From positions 62,001 through 126,000 of the forward strand of contig JAGFXR010000002.1 of the NCBI GenBank assembly GCA_017861365.1: 64,000 nt of DNA, read 5' to 3'. The DNA is from Oscillospiraceae bacterium. Lineage in GTDB: Bacteria; Bacillota; Clostridia; Oscillospirales; Oscillospiraceae. Position 1 is the stretch's first letter. Each line of letters opens with the position of its first letter. Made by a program: the position numbers and the translations under genes. Below are positions 1 through 9,110 of the stretch, in pieces. The notes beneath the pieces are model-generated. The model was not told where the DNA came from. It searched no databases and saw nothing but the letters and a program-made list of their open reading frames with translations.

Positions 1-82
1 CCTCCCTGTTTGTCAATTGCTTTGTAGGATATCACCGACACTTTTATTTTTTGATATAGGATTTTTCCTGCATATTGCAAGA

Positions 83-118
83 AGAAAGACCCTTCGCAGA
101 CAGCCGAAGGGTCTTTCT
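83..118. terminator. Intrinsic terminator hairpin
   Basis: Arms 83-96 and 105-118 pair perfectly over 14 bp around an 8-base loop. Seven T follow at 122-128 on the plus strand, so it should stop transcription entering from the left. It also sits directly behind the stop codon of the minus-strand gene ending at 127, although its T tract in that direction is weak. Confidence 0.8.
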
Positions 119-126
119 AAATTTTT

Positions 127-999
127 TTATTTTTTAATTAGTTTGAGAATTTCGCGAGCTTCGGTGGGCGTGGCAACCTCCATATCCATTTCGCGGATGA
201 TGCGCACCATGCGCTCCACCAGCTGGGCATTGCTCTTGGCCAGCTCGCCCCGACCGTAATAAACGTTATCCTCCATACCCACACGGACGTTACCGCCCTT
301 GAGCATGCCATAAGTAACGCCGGGCAATTGATTGGCTCCAATGGCCATAGTGGTGAAATTGGTGCCCTGCGGCAGCTTATTGACCATAAAATCAAGATTC
401 TCCTGGCTGTAGCTGATGGCTCCCTGGCTGACCTTGTTCATACCCATCACAAAGGTGATGGAAACAGGGTCCTGCAGGACTCCCGTGGGATAAACAGAAC
501 CGAAAATATCCTCCAGCGTCACGGGATTAAAGGCCTCCAGTTCGGGTTTAATCCCCAGATCCAGCATACGCTGTGCGGCTTTGATCAGCCAGGGACGGGT
601 CCATTCGTAGATGAAGCTCAGCTCGCCCCAGGTAGTGGTGATCAGGGAGCAATCCAGAGAACACATGTCTGGCAGATCGGCCTTGGGCAGATCCAGGAGC
701 GCCAGGCCGTCATCGGCCTTGGAACCGGGGCGGGTAGCGGGTGCGGTGGAATTCTGCACAATCATATTGCCGCATTTGGCGCGGACTCCGGCGTTAATTT
801 CGGCGAAGATGCTGGGGTCATTGGAGGATTTGCCTTCCTTGTCACGGGCATGAATGTGGACGATGGAAGCTCCTGCGTTGTAACATTCATAGGCTGAGGC
901 GATGATCTCGTGAGGCTGCTCGGGCAGAGCGGGATTTGCGTCCTTGCCTTGGAAATTTCCGGTCTGGGCGACCGTTATGATAATCTTTCTTTTTGCCAT
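127..999 (-). CDS. Beta-keto acid cleavage enzyme (BKACE, DUF849 family)
   Basis: A 290-residue TIM-barrel enzyme of the family that contains 3-keto-5-aminohexanoate cleavage enzyme. The family condenses a beta-keto acid with acetyl-CoA and splits it into acetoacetate and a shorter CoA ester. The zinc-binding HIHAR motif is present (His48 and His50 from the chosen start), as are NSTAP near residue 93 and the GGNVRVGMEDN stretch near the C-terminus. I chose the ATG at 999 because GAAAGG lies about 10 bases upstream; an upstream in-frame extension lacks family similarity. It is divergent from a CoA-transferase, which could recycle the acetoacetate or CoA ester. Substrate preference cannot be read from the sequence. 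Confidence 0.9.
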   Translation of the reverse strand: MAKRKIIITVAQTGNFQGKDANPALPEQPHEIIASAYECYNAGASIVHIHARDKEGKSSNDPSIFAEINAGVRAKCGNMIVQNSTAPATRPGSKADDGLALLDLPKADLPDMCSLDCSLITTTWGELSFIYEWTRPWLIKAAQRMLDLGIKPELEAFNPVTLEDIFGSVYPTGVLQDPVSITFVMGMNKVSQGAISYSQENLDFMVNKLPQGTNFTTMAIGANQLPGVTYGMLKGGNVRVGMEDNVYYGRGELAKSNAQLVERMVRIIREMDMEVATPTEAREILKLIKK

Positions 1000-1166
1000 G
1001 ATGAAACATCCTTTCAAGTGAATTTGTAGTGAGCCGCAATACGCACAGTCATCATTGCAAAACCAGTGCCAAGTTGCCGTCTGATACAGGCCGTACAAAT
1101 TTGGCACATCGGTTGCAAATAGGTAATGACGCGACTGAATACTTGAAACAAGAAAGGACGTTCACT

Positions 1167-2735
1167 ATGGTAAAATTCATCCCTGCGCAGGAGGCCGTCG
1201 GTCTGATCCGCGACAATGCAACGGTGGGTGTCGGTGGTTTCGGCGCTTATTGCGGTGCCGATGAATTGTTTGTAGCATTGGCAGAACGCTTTAAAGAAAC
1301 CCGTCATCCCGCAAACATTACGATAGTCGCGGGTATCTGCACCGGAGACAACAGCAGAGAGCCCCGCGGCCTCAACCGGCTGGCGGAGCCCGGACTAATC
1401 GGAACGGTTTTTGCGGCGCACCTGGCAAATCCCCCTCTGATCTCGGAGATGGTGGGCGGAAACCGCGTCCCCGGCTATACTCTGCCTCTTGGTGTTATTC
1501 TTCATCTGTTTCGCGCCATTGCCGGCAAAAAACCAGGCGTGCTCACCCATGTAGGTCTGAACACGTTTGCCGACCCGCGTGTTGAGGGCTGCAAGGCCAA
1601 TGACCTGGCCCGCGCACAAAACCGCGAGGTGGTTGAGCTGGTCAATATAGGCGGCAAGGAGTGTCTGTTTTACCCCAGCTTCAACATGGATGTTTGCCTG
1701 ATCCGGGGTACATATGCCGATGAAGACGGAAACATCTCCATGGATCACGAGGCACTGATGGGTCCCGAACTGGAGCTGGCAGCCGCTGTCCATAACTGCG
1801 GAGGCATCGTCATCTGCCAGGTGGAAGAGATTGTCCTGCGAGGTACCATCCACCCCAAGCGTGTGCGAATCCACAATTCTCTGGTGGATTATGTGGTGAA
1901 AGCCACACCGCAGCTGCACCGCCAGGGATATGCCACAGACGCTTACAGACCAGAGCTGTCCGGAGAACTGCGCTGTCCGGCAAACGCGATCAAGCCGATG
2001 GAATTGAGCATCCGCAAGGTCATTGCCCGCCGTGCCGCCATGGAACTGCGGCCTGATATGGTAATCAATTTGGGCATTGGCATTCCCTCCGGCGTGGGCA
2101 GCGTGGCAAACGAAGAAAATATCGCGGGACAACTGACACTCTCGCTGGAATCAGGCCCCATCGGCGGAGTCCCCGTTGAAGGCGTTGGTTTTGCCGCTGC
2201 GGTTAATCCAGAGTCCATTTGCAACATTTGCGACATGCTTGACTGCTATGACGGCGGTTTGCTGAGCATGACCTGCCTCGGTTCCGCCGAGATTGATGAA
2301 AACGGCAATGTCAATGTCTCACGCTTCGGCATCCGATGCACAGGTCCCGGAGGGTTTATCAACATCTCGCAGACTACCCCCAAAGTGTGCTTTTTGGGTG
2401 CGTTTACCGCCGGTAAGTGTGATGTAGAAATTAAGGACGGCAGTATGAACATCAAGGCCGACGGAACGGGCATCAAATTCATCAAAAAAGTGCAGCAGAT
2501 CACATTCTCGGCCGATTACGCCCGTAAGACGTCACAGGACATTATGTACATCACCGAGCGTGCGGTGTTCCGGCTGGTGGAAGGTGGCATCATGCTCACC
2601 GAGATCGCTCCGGGTATTGATTTGCAGAAAGATATTTTGGACAAAATGGAATTTAAACCACTGATCGCAAAAGAGCTGAAGACCATGGACGAGCGCATCT
2701 TCCGTGTCGAAAAGATGGGACTGCGTCTGAATTGA
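1167..2735 (+). CDS. Family I acyl-CoA:carboxylate CoA-transferase, fused subunits
   Basis: A 522-residue CoA-transferase of the YdiF/propionate CoA-transferase type, with alpha and beta domains on one chain. It moves CoA between an acyl-CoA and a free acid through a glutamyl-CoA intermediate. The catalytic glutamate is Glu328 in LSLESGPIGG, and the glycine-rich VGVGGFG near residue 25 fits the N-terminal domain. The ATG at 1167 follows AGAAAGGA at 1151-1158. The next gene has its own ribosome binding site 11 bases after this stop, so it begins an operon with the decarboxylase genes. The likely job is activating an acid, or sparing CoA from the BKACE product; the actual acid is unknown. Confidence 0.9.
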   Translation: MVKFIPAQEAVGLIRDNATVGVGGFGAYCGADELFVALAERFKETRHPANITIVAGICTGDNSREPRGLNRLAEPGLIGTVFAAHLANPPLISEMVGGNRVPGYTLPLGVILHLFRAIAGKKPGVLTHVGLNTFADPRVEGCKANDLARAQNREVVELVNIGGKECLFYPSFNMDVCLIRGTYADEDGNISMDHEALMGPELELAAAVHNCGGIVICQVEEIVLRGTIHPKRVRIHNSLVDYVVKATPQLHRQGYATDAYRPELSGELRCPANAIKPMELSIRKVIARRAAMELRPDMVINLGIGIPSGVGSVANEENIAGQLTLSLESGPIGGVPVEGVGFAAAVNPESICNICDMLDCYDGGLLSMTCLGSAEIDENGNVNVSRFGIRCTGPGGFINISQTTPKVCFLGAFTAGKCDVEIKDGSMNIKADGTGIKFIKKVQQITFSADYARKTSQDIMYITERAVFRLVEGGIMLTEIAPGIDLQKDILDKMEFKPLIAKELKTMDERIFRVEKMGLRLN

Positions 2736-2746
2736 GGAGGATTTAT

Positions 2747-4225
2747 ATGTCAAAACAAGTAACCGACCTGCGCTCCGCCATTGAGATGCTGCAGAAAATT
2801 AAGGGACAGCTGGCAGAGACCCATGTTGCCGTTGACCCGCACGCGGAACTGGCGGGCGTTTATCGCCATGTGGGCGCGGGCGGCACCGTGATGCGCCCAA
2901 CCCGGGAAGGTCCCGCTGTGATCTTTCACAACGTAAGTGGGCACCCGGACGCCCGTGTGCTCATCGGTCTGCTCTCCAGCCGCGAGCGTGTTGGCTATCT
3001 GTTAAACGAGAAGCCGGAGCGGCTCGGTTTTCTGCTCAATCAAGCGGTAGAAAACCCCATTCCTCCCATCATAGTTCCCAACAGCGAGGCATCCTGCCAG
3101 GAGGTAGTCCATCTGGCCACCGATCCTGATTTTGATATTCGTAAGCTTGTCCCCGCACCCACCAATACCGAGGAGGACGCGGGCCCCTACATCACGTTAG
3201 GGATGTGCTATGCCTCAGATCCGGAAACCGGGGAGTCCGATGTCACCATTCACCGCCTCTGTCTCCAGAGCAAGGATGAAATCTCCATGTACTTTGTCCC
3301 CGGCGCGCGCCATTTGGAAGTCTTCCGTCAGAAGGCAGAGGCCGAGGGCAAACCGCTTCCCATTTCTCTGTCCATCGGCGTGGACCCTGCCATCGAGATT
3401 GCCGCCTGTTTTGAGCCGCCCACGACGCCGCTGGGCTACAACGAGCTCTGTGCCGCCGGGGCCATCCGCGGTGAGGGCGTGAAGCTCACCCGCTGCCTGA
3501 CGATTGAAGAGAATTGCATCGCCAACGCCGAGTATGTGATCGAGGGAGAACTGATTCCAGGCGTACGCTGCCGCGAGGATCAAAACACAAATACCGGAAA
3601 AGCTATGCCTGAATTTCCGGGCTATACCGGTCCTGCCAACCCGTCTCTGCCCGTCATCAAGGTCAAAGCCGTTACCACCCGCAAACATCCCATTATGCAG
3701 ACCTGTATCGGTCCCAGCGAGGAGCATGTCTCCATGGCCGGCATTCCCACTGAGGCCAGCATCCTGTCCATGGTGAACAAAGCCATGCCAGGCAAGCTGC
3801 AAAACGTTTATTGTGCCTCCTGCGGCGGCGGAAAGTATGTGGCGATTCTTCAGTTTCAGAAAACCGTGGCTTCCGATGAGGGACGTCAGCGTCAGGCGGC
3901 TTTGCTGGCGTTTTCCGCCTTCAGTGAGCTTAAACATGTTTTTTTAGTGGATGAAGACGTAGATTGCTTTGATCTGTCCGACGTTATGTGGGCCATGACT
4001 ACCCGCTTCCAGGCTGATGTAGACATGATTCCCGTTCCGGGCGTGCGCTGTCACCCCCTCGACCCCTCCAATGACCCCGCCTTCTCTCCCTCTATCCGCG
4101 ATCACGGCATCGCCTGCAAGGCCATCTTTGACTGCACCGTTCCCTTCCATCAAAAGGAGAGCTTTCAGCGCTGCAAATTCAAGGATGTTGACCCCGCCCA
4201 TTGGTTCCCGGAGCTGTTTGAATGA
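2747..4225 (+). CDS. UbiD-family prenylated-FMN decarboxylase (LpdC-like)
   Basis: A 492-residue UbiD-type decarboxylase, which uses prenylated FMN to remove CO2 from aromatic or alpha,beta-unsaturated acids. The stretch EDQNTNTGKAMPEFPGYTG around residues 276-294 is the form I associate with gallate/protocatechuate decarboxylases such as LpdC; Glu289 matches the conserved active-site glutamate of the GEFTGY-type motif. The C-terminal half carries the IGPSEEH and GIPTEA motifs. The ATG at 2747 follows AGGAGG. The stop overlaps the UbiX start by 4 bases and an LpdD-like gene follows, reproducing the three parts of a gallate-decarboxylase-type system. Substrate is inferred; ubiquinone synthesis is unlikely in this kind of anaerobe. 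Confidence 0.88.
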   Translation: MSKQVTDLRSAIEMLQKIKGQLAETHVAVDPHAELAGVYRHVGAGGTVMRPTREGPAVIFHNVSGHPDARVLIGLLSSRERVGYLLNEKPERLGFLLNQAVENPIPPIIVPNSEASCQEVVHLATDPDFDIRKLVPAPTNTEEDAGPYITLGMCYASDPETGESDVTIHRLCLQSKDEISMYFVPGARHLEVFRQKAEAEGKPLPISLSIGVDPAIEIAACFEPPTTPLGYNELCAAGAIRGEGVKLTRCLTIEENCIANAEYVIEGELIPGVRCREDQNTNTGKAMPEFPGYTGPANPSLPVIKVKAVTTRKHPIMQTCIGPSEEHVSMAGIPTEASILSMVNKAMPGKLQNVYCASCGGGKYVAILQFQKTVASDEGRQRQAALLAFSAFSELKHVFLVDEDVDCFDLSDVMWAMTTRFQADVDMIPVPGVRCHPLDPSNDPAFSPSIRDHGIACKAIFDCTVPFHQKESFQRCKFKDVDPAHWFPELFE

Positions 4226-4800
4226 GTGCCATAAAAAAACGCATCATGGTTGGCGTCAGCGGGGCCAGTGGGGCGCCTTTGGCGGTAGCCTGCCTCAAGG
4301 AGCTGAAGCAGTTCCACGACTGGGAGGCTCACTTGATTCTGGGCGAAGGCGCTGCCGAAACCATCGAGCACGAGACGGAATATACCGTGGACCAGTTTAC
4401 CAAACTGGCCGATCATGTTTATCCGCTCCATCAGCTGGGAGCAAGCCCTGCCAGCGGCAGTTTTGAAACCGCAGGGATGGTCATTGTCCCCTGCAGCATG
4501 AAGACATTGGCGGGGATACACTCCGGGTATGGAGACAACCTTTTGCTCCGTGCCGCCGACGTTACCATAAAGGAACAGCGAAAGCTTGTTCTCGTTGCCC
4601 GGGAAACGCCTCTTTCACCCATTCATCTGCGAAATATGAGTGAGCTGTCCATGATTCCCGGCGTGACTATTATGCCGCCTGTGCTGACCTTCTACCAGCA
4701 GCCCAAAAGCATTGATGATGTCATTCATCATTTGGTCGCAAAAATACTCGGCCGGTTCGGTTTAGAGGTCGGCGGATTTAAACGATGGGAGCAACCATGA
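4222..4800 (+). CDS. ubiX: UbiX flavin prenyltransferase
   Basis: A 192-residue flavoprotein that attaches a dimethylallyl group to FMN, making the cofactor for the neighbouring UbiD-type enzyme. Family marks are GVSGASGAP at residues 11-19, VPCSMKTLAGI near residue 90, RETPLSPIH near residue 128 and the PPVLTFY segment in the C-terminal third. Length is normal for UbiX/Pad1. It overlaps the decarboxylase stop by ATGA, which implies translational coupling, and the next start overlaps its own stop in the same way. Confidence 0.94.
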   Translation: MSAIKKRIMVGVSGASGAPLAVACLKELKQFHDWEAHLILGEGAAETIEHETEYTVDQFTKLADHVYPLHQLGASPASGSFETAGMVIVPCSMKTLAGIHSGYGDNLLLRAADVTIKEQRKLVLVARETPLSPIHLRNMSELSMIPGVTIMPPVLTFYQQPKSIDDVIHHLVAKILGRFGLEVGGFKRWEQP

Positions 4801-5150
4801 TCTTACAGCAGAGCACCCCGGATATGACAATTGAACTGGAGGTCAGGCAGCTTGGAACGGATTACGCTGTGACCATCAGCGGTGGCGCGGCCCATGTAGG
4901 GTGCGTGGTTCTATCCGTGCCACGCCCTTCACTGCTTGACTCAAGCCGGATCAGCTGCACATCCTCTGTCCTCAACTGCACCGGACATAAGGACGAGGAG
5001 GTATGCCGCCTGGTAGCTGAAACCTTATGCATACATTTTAAGGCCACTGTGGTTTGTACAGGCGGCATTCATCTGGACAACATCAGCAAGCGGCAATTGG
5101 AGCAGATATTTGAAGCAGTCAATTACTTACTGCGCCAGATGACTCAGTAA
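4797..5150 (+). CDS. lpdD: LpdD-like prenylated-flavin chaperone
   Basis: A 117-residue protein resembling LpdD, the small third gene of lactobacillary gallate decarboxylase loci, thought to help the decarboxylase receive or keep prenylated FMN. Visible features are the C-terminal TGGIHLDNIS motif and a compact alpha/beta composition with four cysteines. I prefer the ATG at 4797, which overlaps the ubiX stop and follows GGGAG, over an upstream ATG at 4785. The assignment rests on motif memory plus its place directly after UbiD and UbiX, so the chaperone role is an inference. Confidence 0.62.
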   Translation: MILQQSTPDMTIELEVRQLGTDYAVTISGGAAHVGCVVLSVPRPSLLDSSRISCTSSVLNCTGHKDEEVCRLVAETLCIHFKATVVCTGGIHLDNISKRQLEQIFEAVNYLLRQMTQ

Positions 5151-5234
5151 AATACGCTGCTTCCTGATACAGCTTACTAGGTGTCGCTACTTTGGCCTGC
5201 CGCAAGGCTCGGCACTGCCCATCAAAAGATCGAA

Positions 5235-5269
5235 AAAGACAGCCCCCCTTTTTTAAGGGGGCTGTCTTT
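5235..5269. terminator. Bidirectional terminator
   Basis: Arms 5235-5247 and 5257-5269 pair perfectly over 13 bp, with a C/G-rich core and A/T-rich ends. It lies between two converging genes (the LpdD-like gene and a LysR gene) and can serve both. Confidence 0.85.
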
Positions 5270-5330
5270 CAATTCAACTGTAATGGCGTTCCAAAGCCTT
5301 TGATCGGCTCGTCATCGATTTGGCAGCTTT

Positions 5331-6257
5331 CTATTTTAAGTTTTTAAGGTCATTGCAGAATTCTAATAATCCATCGTGAAATTTTTGAGCTGCGGCGGTG
5401 CGGTATCGCCCGGCCAGCATCAACAGGTAAATCGTGCGGCGGCAAAATTCATTTTCAATGGATAGAAGCTGCAGGGAATTTTCCCATTCAGGACGTCCTT
5501 CCTGCCGCCGATAAGCGTTGTATCGCCGCTCGGAAACGAAGGATACTCCTCTGCCATAAACCACCGCTTCTCCAATAAGCTCACTGGACTCACCCTCGTA
5601 TCGGATTTTTGGCTCATATCCGGCTAGTCGGCACAGATAGCGCGCCGAATCCCGCGGGTCAAGAGCGGAGCTGTTGCAGAAGAAGTATTCCTCCTGCAAC
5701 TCTTCCAGTCGAGCAGCTTTTCTTCCTGCCAGCCGATGATTGGGTCCAACAATGATCCCAAGCTTGTCGGAAAAAAGGGGAGCACAGGAAATGCCAAGTG
5801 CCGAGGACGCCGTCAACGAAAATCCAAAATCCAACTTGCGCTCAATCAGTTTTTTTTCAATATCCAGCATATCCCAAAGAAATAAATGCTGGGATATTTC
5901 TGGGAACATACCGAAAAATTCATATAAATAGGTATAAACCGGGTTAGGCGGTGTAACAGGAAATGAAGCGCCCAGGCGCAGTTCGCCGTGGATTCCCTGT
6001 ACCATATCGTGGATCATGGCCTTGGCTTCTTCCGCCTGAGTCAAGATTACCTCGGTTCGTTCCCACAGTGCCCGCCCAAAAGGGTTGAGTCGAATCTGTT
6101 TACCATCCCGATCAAAAAGGCGGGTGCCCAGTTCTGCTTCCAGATTAGAGATGGCCTTACTCAACGTGGGTTGTGTAATGTTCAGTTCTTCCGCCGCGCG
6201 CGTAAAGTGCTCTACCCGCGCCAGCACCTGAAAATACTGTAATTGAGACAGCTCCAT
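5331..6257 (-). CDS. LysR-family transcriptional regulator
   Basis: A 308-residue LysR regulator. The winged helix-turn-helix spans about residues 1-60 (FTRAAEELNITQPTLSKAI), followed by a linker helix and a periplasmic-binding-like effector domain from about 90 to 295. The ATG at 6257 follows GGAGGGG; an upstream extension has no support. It is divergent from the reductase gene at 6819 and convergent with the decarboxylase operon. LysR proteins usually control the divergent gene, so the reductase is the first candidate target; the ligand is unknown. Confidence 0.92.
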   Translation of the reverse strand: MELSQLQYFQVLARVEHFTRAAEELNITQPTLSKAISNLEAELGTRLFDRDGKQIRLNPFGRALWERTEVILTQAEEAKAMIHDMVQGIHGELRLGASFPVTPPNPVYTYLYEFFGMFPEISQHLFLWDMLDIEKKLIERKLDFGFSLTASSALGISCAPLFSDKLGIIVGPNHRLAGRKAARLEELQEEYFFCNSSALDPRDSARYLCRLAGYEPKIRYEGESSELIGEAVVYGRGVSFVSERRYNAYRRQEGRPEWENSLQLLSIENEFCRRTIYLLMLAGRYRTAAAQKFHDGLLEFCNDLKNLK

Positions 6258-6721
6258 GACACACCCCTCCACCGCAAATATAGTATCTTCAGTTTTATGA
6301 TTTGATATAACGAAAAAATGGAAAACAATGATTCAATGAAACACCTCATAAGCCAGTATTGTTCTCATACGGCAGATTTCTTGATTTCCCATTCAAGCTG
6401 CATGCTGCTATATAGTCAAGAACCAGTATAGCATAGAAAGGGAGCGAGTCAAAATGTAAAAACAGAGAGCTGTCTATTCCAAATCAGAAATGTACTCCGA
6501 TTTTTCTATATTTTACTTTGGGGAAGTCTTTATGGTATCGTAATATGCGGATGCGTACAAATAGATATCATCTATTAAAAATGAAAGTGGTAATCTGCGT
6601 CAATTTCCTGACCGCTTCAGTCGTAAAACCTCTGTAAAAGTGGTCAGCAGGGATCATAAATTTAGTTAATCTATAGTTATACTGTTACGGATACAAGTGC
6701 TTATTTGGATACATATCATAA
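6258..6721. other. AT-rich divergent control region
   Basis: About 460 bases between the LysR start and the promoter of the reductase. I see no gene or RNA in it. It is AT-rich and is the natural place for LysR binding sites, but I could not pick a convincing T-N11-A site among many similar stretches. Confidence 0.4.
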
Positions 6722-6750
6722 TTGACATGCTTGTACAGCTATGTTAATAT
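6722..6750 (+). promoter_or_regulatory. Sigma-A-type promoter of the reductase gene
   Basis: TTGACA at 6722-6727, a 17-base spacer and TAATAT at 6745-6750, close to ideal consensus. Transcription should start near 6757, giving a leader of about 60 bases before the ATG at 6819. Confidence 0.8.
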
Positions 6751-6818
6751 TTTAACAAAATAAGAACTTTGTTATATATTTCACAAAAAGTGTTAGCCGA
6801 ACACTAAAGGAGATTCCC

Positions 6819-8765
6819 ATGACCCGTAAATATCCAAACCTGTCAAAGCCAATCACCCTAGGCCACGTAACATTTAAAAATCGCATGTTTTCTGCCCCGA
6901 TGGGAGGAACAGATATTACCAAGGACGGCTGCATTGGCCCTGCATCCACCGCATTCTATGAACTGCGCGCCAAGGGTGGCGCCGGTGCCGTTACCGTCAG
7001 CGAATGTATGGTGCATCCGGAAACAGACGGATCCCACGCCTATCATTTGGACTTAAAGATCCCTGGTTCCCTGGCTAGTTTCACTTATACTGCGGATGCG
7101 ATCCGCAAGCATGGCGCAATTCCGAGTCTCGAATTGTCTCACTCTGGGCAATATGCCGGCACTTACATGACCGATAAGGACAAGAAAGATAGCTTGATTC
7201 AGTATGGAGTCAGCCCGTCGGTACGTGCGGATGGGCTGCAAATACAGGAGCTCACCATAGAACTCATTGAGGAAATTGTTGCTGCATATGGCGAAGTGGC
7301 CGGGAACGCCAAACGCGCAGGATTTGGAATGCTGATGGTACACGGCGGACACGGCTGGCTGATCAACCAGTTCTTCTCCCCGTACTTTAACAAACGTACC
7401 GATTTATATGGCGGTTCCCTGGAGAACAGAGTCCGCTTTGCCGTCGAAGTGCTGCAAAGCGTGCGAACTGCCGTCGGGCCCGGGTTTCCCATCGAATTCC
7501 GAATGAGCGGATCGGAGCTGTTTGAAGGCGGCTATGACCTCTCCGAAGGCATTCGCATTGCTCAGGCAATTGAACCATATGTCGATCTGATCCATGTCTC
7601 TGCCGGTACTTATCAAAGAGGATTTGGCACAACGCATCCCTCTATGTTTGAAGATCATGGATGTAACGTGTATTTAGCCGAAGAAATCAAAAAACATGTC
7701 GGTGTGCCGGTGGCAACCATCGGCGGACTCAATGATCCGGCCCAGATGGAAGAGATTATTGCATCCGGAAAAGCGGATGTGGTGGAAATGGCCCGTGCGC
7801 TTTTGGCGGATCATGAGCTGCCCAGAAAGGTCGTCAGCAATCAGGACGAGTATATCGTAAAATGCCTGCGGTGTTTCACCTGCATGGCAGAGCGCGCTAT
7901 GACGGCAACCAGAAGATGTACGGTAAACCCGTTAATCGGCCGCGAGCTTTGCGGAAGCGAAGTGATAAAAGCGCCTGAGCAGAAAAAGGTTCTGGTTGCG
8001 GGAGGAGGGCCTGGCGGCCTGTTTGCTGCCTATACCGCGGCCCGAAGAGGACATGATGTAATTCTGTGTGAAAAGGAAGAAGCTCTCGGCGGAATTTTGA
8101 AGGGCGAGCAGGCCATTCCGTTTAAATATGAAATGTACGAGCTAGGCAACACCTACACAAAGCTTGCACAGGATGCAGGTGTGGAAATTCGTTTGAACAC
8201 TGAGGTCACCCAAGAATACGCCGACCAAGAAAATGCGGACGCACTCATCATTGCCGTAGGCTCTGTTCCAATTGTTCCTCCGATTCCGGGTTTGGACGGT
8301 GATCAGGTTGTCATTGTAAATAATTACTATCTGGAGAAGGAAAAAGTAACCGACGATGTTGTCGTGCTGGGCGGCGGGCTTGCAGGCTGTGAGGCAGCAA
8401 TTCATTTTGGACAAGAGGGCAAACGTGTTCATCTGATTGAAATGCGGGAGGAACTTGCACCGGACGCCAACATTCGCCAGCGCCCGCTGCTGCTGGAGGA
8501 AATCGCAAAATATGTGACCGTCCATACGGGCTTCAAGGGCCTGCGGGTGACACCGAAAGGTGTGCTTTGCGCCGACAAAAACGGAAAGGAATACATGATT
8601 GAAGGTACCTGCGTCATCTGCGCCTTGGGACAGAGTTCCAGAAGAAAGGATGTAGACGCACTGTTGGATTGCGCGCCCTATGTAGCCGTGATCGGAGACG
8701 CGGTATATGCAGCCACCATTACGAATGCTGTATATCAGGGATATTATGCGGCCCTTGATATTTAA
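6819..8765 (+). CDS. Old-yellow-enzyme family NADH:flavin oxidoreductase / enoate reductase (FMN, 4Fe-4S, FAD)
   Basis: A 648-residue reductase with the architecture of 2-enoate reductase, 2,4-dienoyl-CoA reductase and BaiCD. Residues about 1-345 form the FMN TIM barrel (HGGHGWLINQF, FNKRTDLYGGSLENR). Cys349, Cys352, Cys355 and Cys367 give the 4Fe-4S site followed by VNP. An FAD Rossmann motif (VAGGGPGG) lies near residue 392 and a pyridine-nucleotide motif (VLGGGLAG) near 516. It passes electrons from NAD(P)H through FAD and Fe-S to FMN to reduce an activated C=C bond. It has a strong promoter, an AAAGGAG site, and a terminator behind it, so it is a single-gene unit, probably under the divergent LysR gene. 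The olefinic substrate is unknown. Confidence 0.93.
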   Translation: MTRKYPNLSKPITLGHVTFKNRMFSAPMGGTDITKDGCIGPASTAFYELRAKGGAGAVTVSECMVHPETDGSHAYHLDLKIPGSLASFTYTADAIRKHGAIPSLELSHSGQYAGTYMTDKDKKDSLIQYGVSPSVRADGLQIQELTIELIEEIVAAYGEVAGNAKRAGFGMLMVHGGHGWLINQFFSPYFNKRTDLYGGSLENRVRFAVEVLQSVRTAVGPGFPIEFRMSGSELFEGGYDLSEGIRIAQAIEPYVDLIHVSAGTYQRGFGTTHPSMFEDHGCNVYLAEEIKKHVGVPVATIGGLNDPAQMEEIIASGKADVVEMARALLADHELPRKVVSNQDEYIVKCLRCFTCMAERAMTATRRCTVNPLIGRELCGSEVIKAPEQKKVLVAGGGPGGLFAAYTAARRGHDVILCEKEEALGGILKGEQAIPFKYEMYELGNTYTKLAQDAGVEIRLNTEVTQEYADQENADALIIAVGSVPIVPPIPGLDGDQVVIVNNYYLEKEKVTDDVVVLGGGLAGCEAAIHFGQEGKRVHLIEMREELAPDANIRQRPLLLEEIAKYVTVHTGFKGLRVTPKGVLCADKNGKEYMIEGTCVICALGQSSRRKDVDALLDCAPYVAVIGDAVYAATITNAVYQGYYAALDI

Positions 8766-8861
8766 CAAAGAGAAGCTGATGGAAACAGACGGGCAATGCT
8801 CCATGTAACGTTTGCTACATTCAATCCGATATGTGTTTAACGTTCTTTTATACGTTATAAT

Positions 8862-8904
8862 AACCCCAACCGTAGTTTTACGATCCTACGATTGGGGTTT
8901 TTGT
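8862..8904 (+). terminator. Intrinsic terminator
   Basis: Arms 8862-8875 and 8886-8899 pair with one mismatch and are followed by TTTTGTT. It closes the reductase transcription unit. Confidence 0.8.
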
Positions 8905-8905
8905 T

Positions 8906-9110
8906 ATATTCTTTTTTACGGAATCTATCTCGTTGCAATACAATTAGAAAGAGTCATAAGAGATGGCAGTGTCAAAGTTGATGCCAAATTAGTGTGCAGA
9001 CGCTCTGTACAGCGCCGGCGGCTGGTTTGCTGGTTCCATTAGGAAGATCACCGATATTTCTACCCCTGCGGACATGATGGTCCGCACCCTGAACAGGCAT
9101 GCGCCTGTTG
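8906..9110. other. Gene-poor stretch at the distal end of the cas operon
   Basis: No cas4, cas1, cas2 or CRISPR repeat is present here, although these would normally follow cas7c in this direction. A plus-strand open frame from 8993 to a TGA at 9116-9118 (41 codons, no start codon or ribosome binding site) has protein-like composition and may be the tail of a decayed gene; I do not recognise it. A weak 5-bp hairpin lies at 9094-9107. Confidence 0.35.

Noticed and set aside
1395-2132. Long open frames opposite the CoA-transferase and other large genes
   Set aside because: They lack ribosome binding sites and family motifs and lie antisense to strongly supported genes; GC-biased codons create them.
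3560-3640. UbiD-type enzyme as catalytically broken because the usual EGPFGE run is absent
   Set aside because: The variant PEFPGY arrangement is, as far as I recall, normal for the gallate-decarboxylase-like branch, so it does not show loss of function.
8812-9042. 76-codon open frame behind the first reductase
   Set aside because: It runs through the reductase terminator, has no ribosome binding site and has odd composition.
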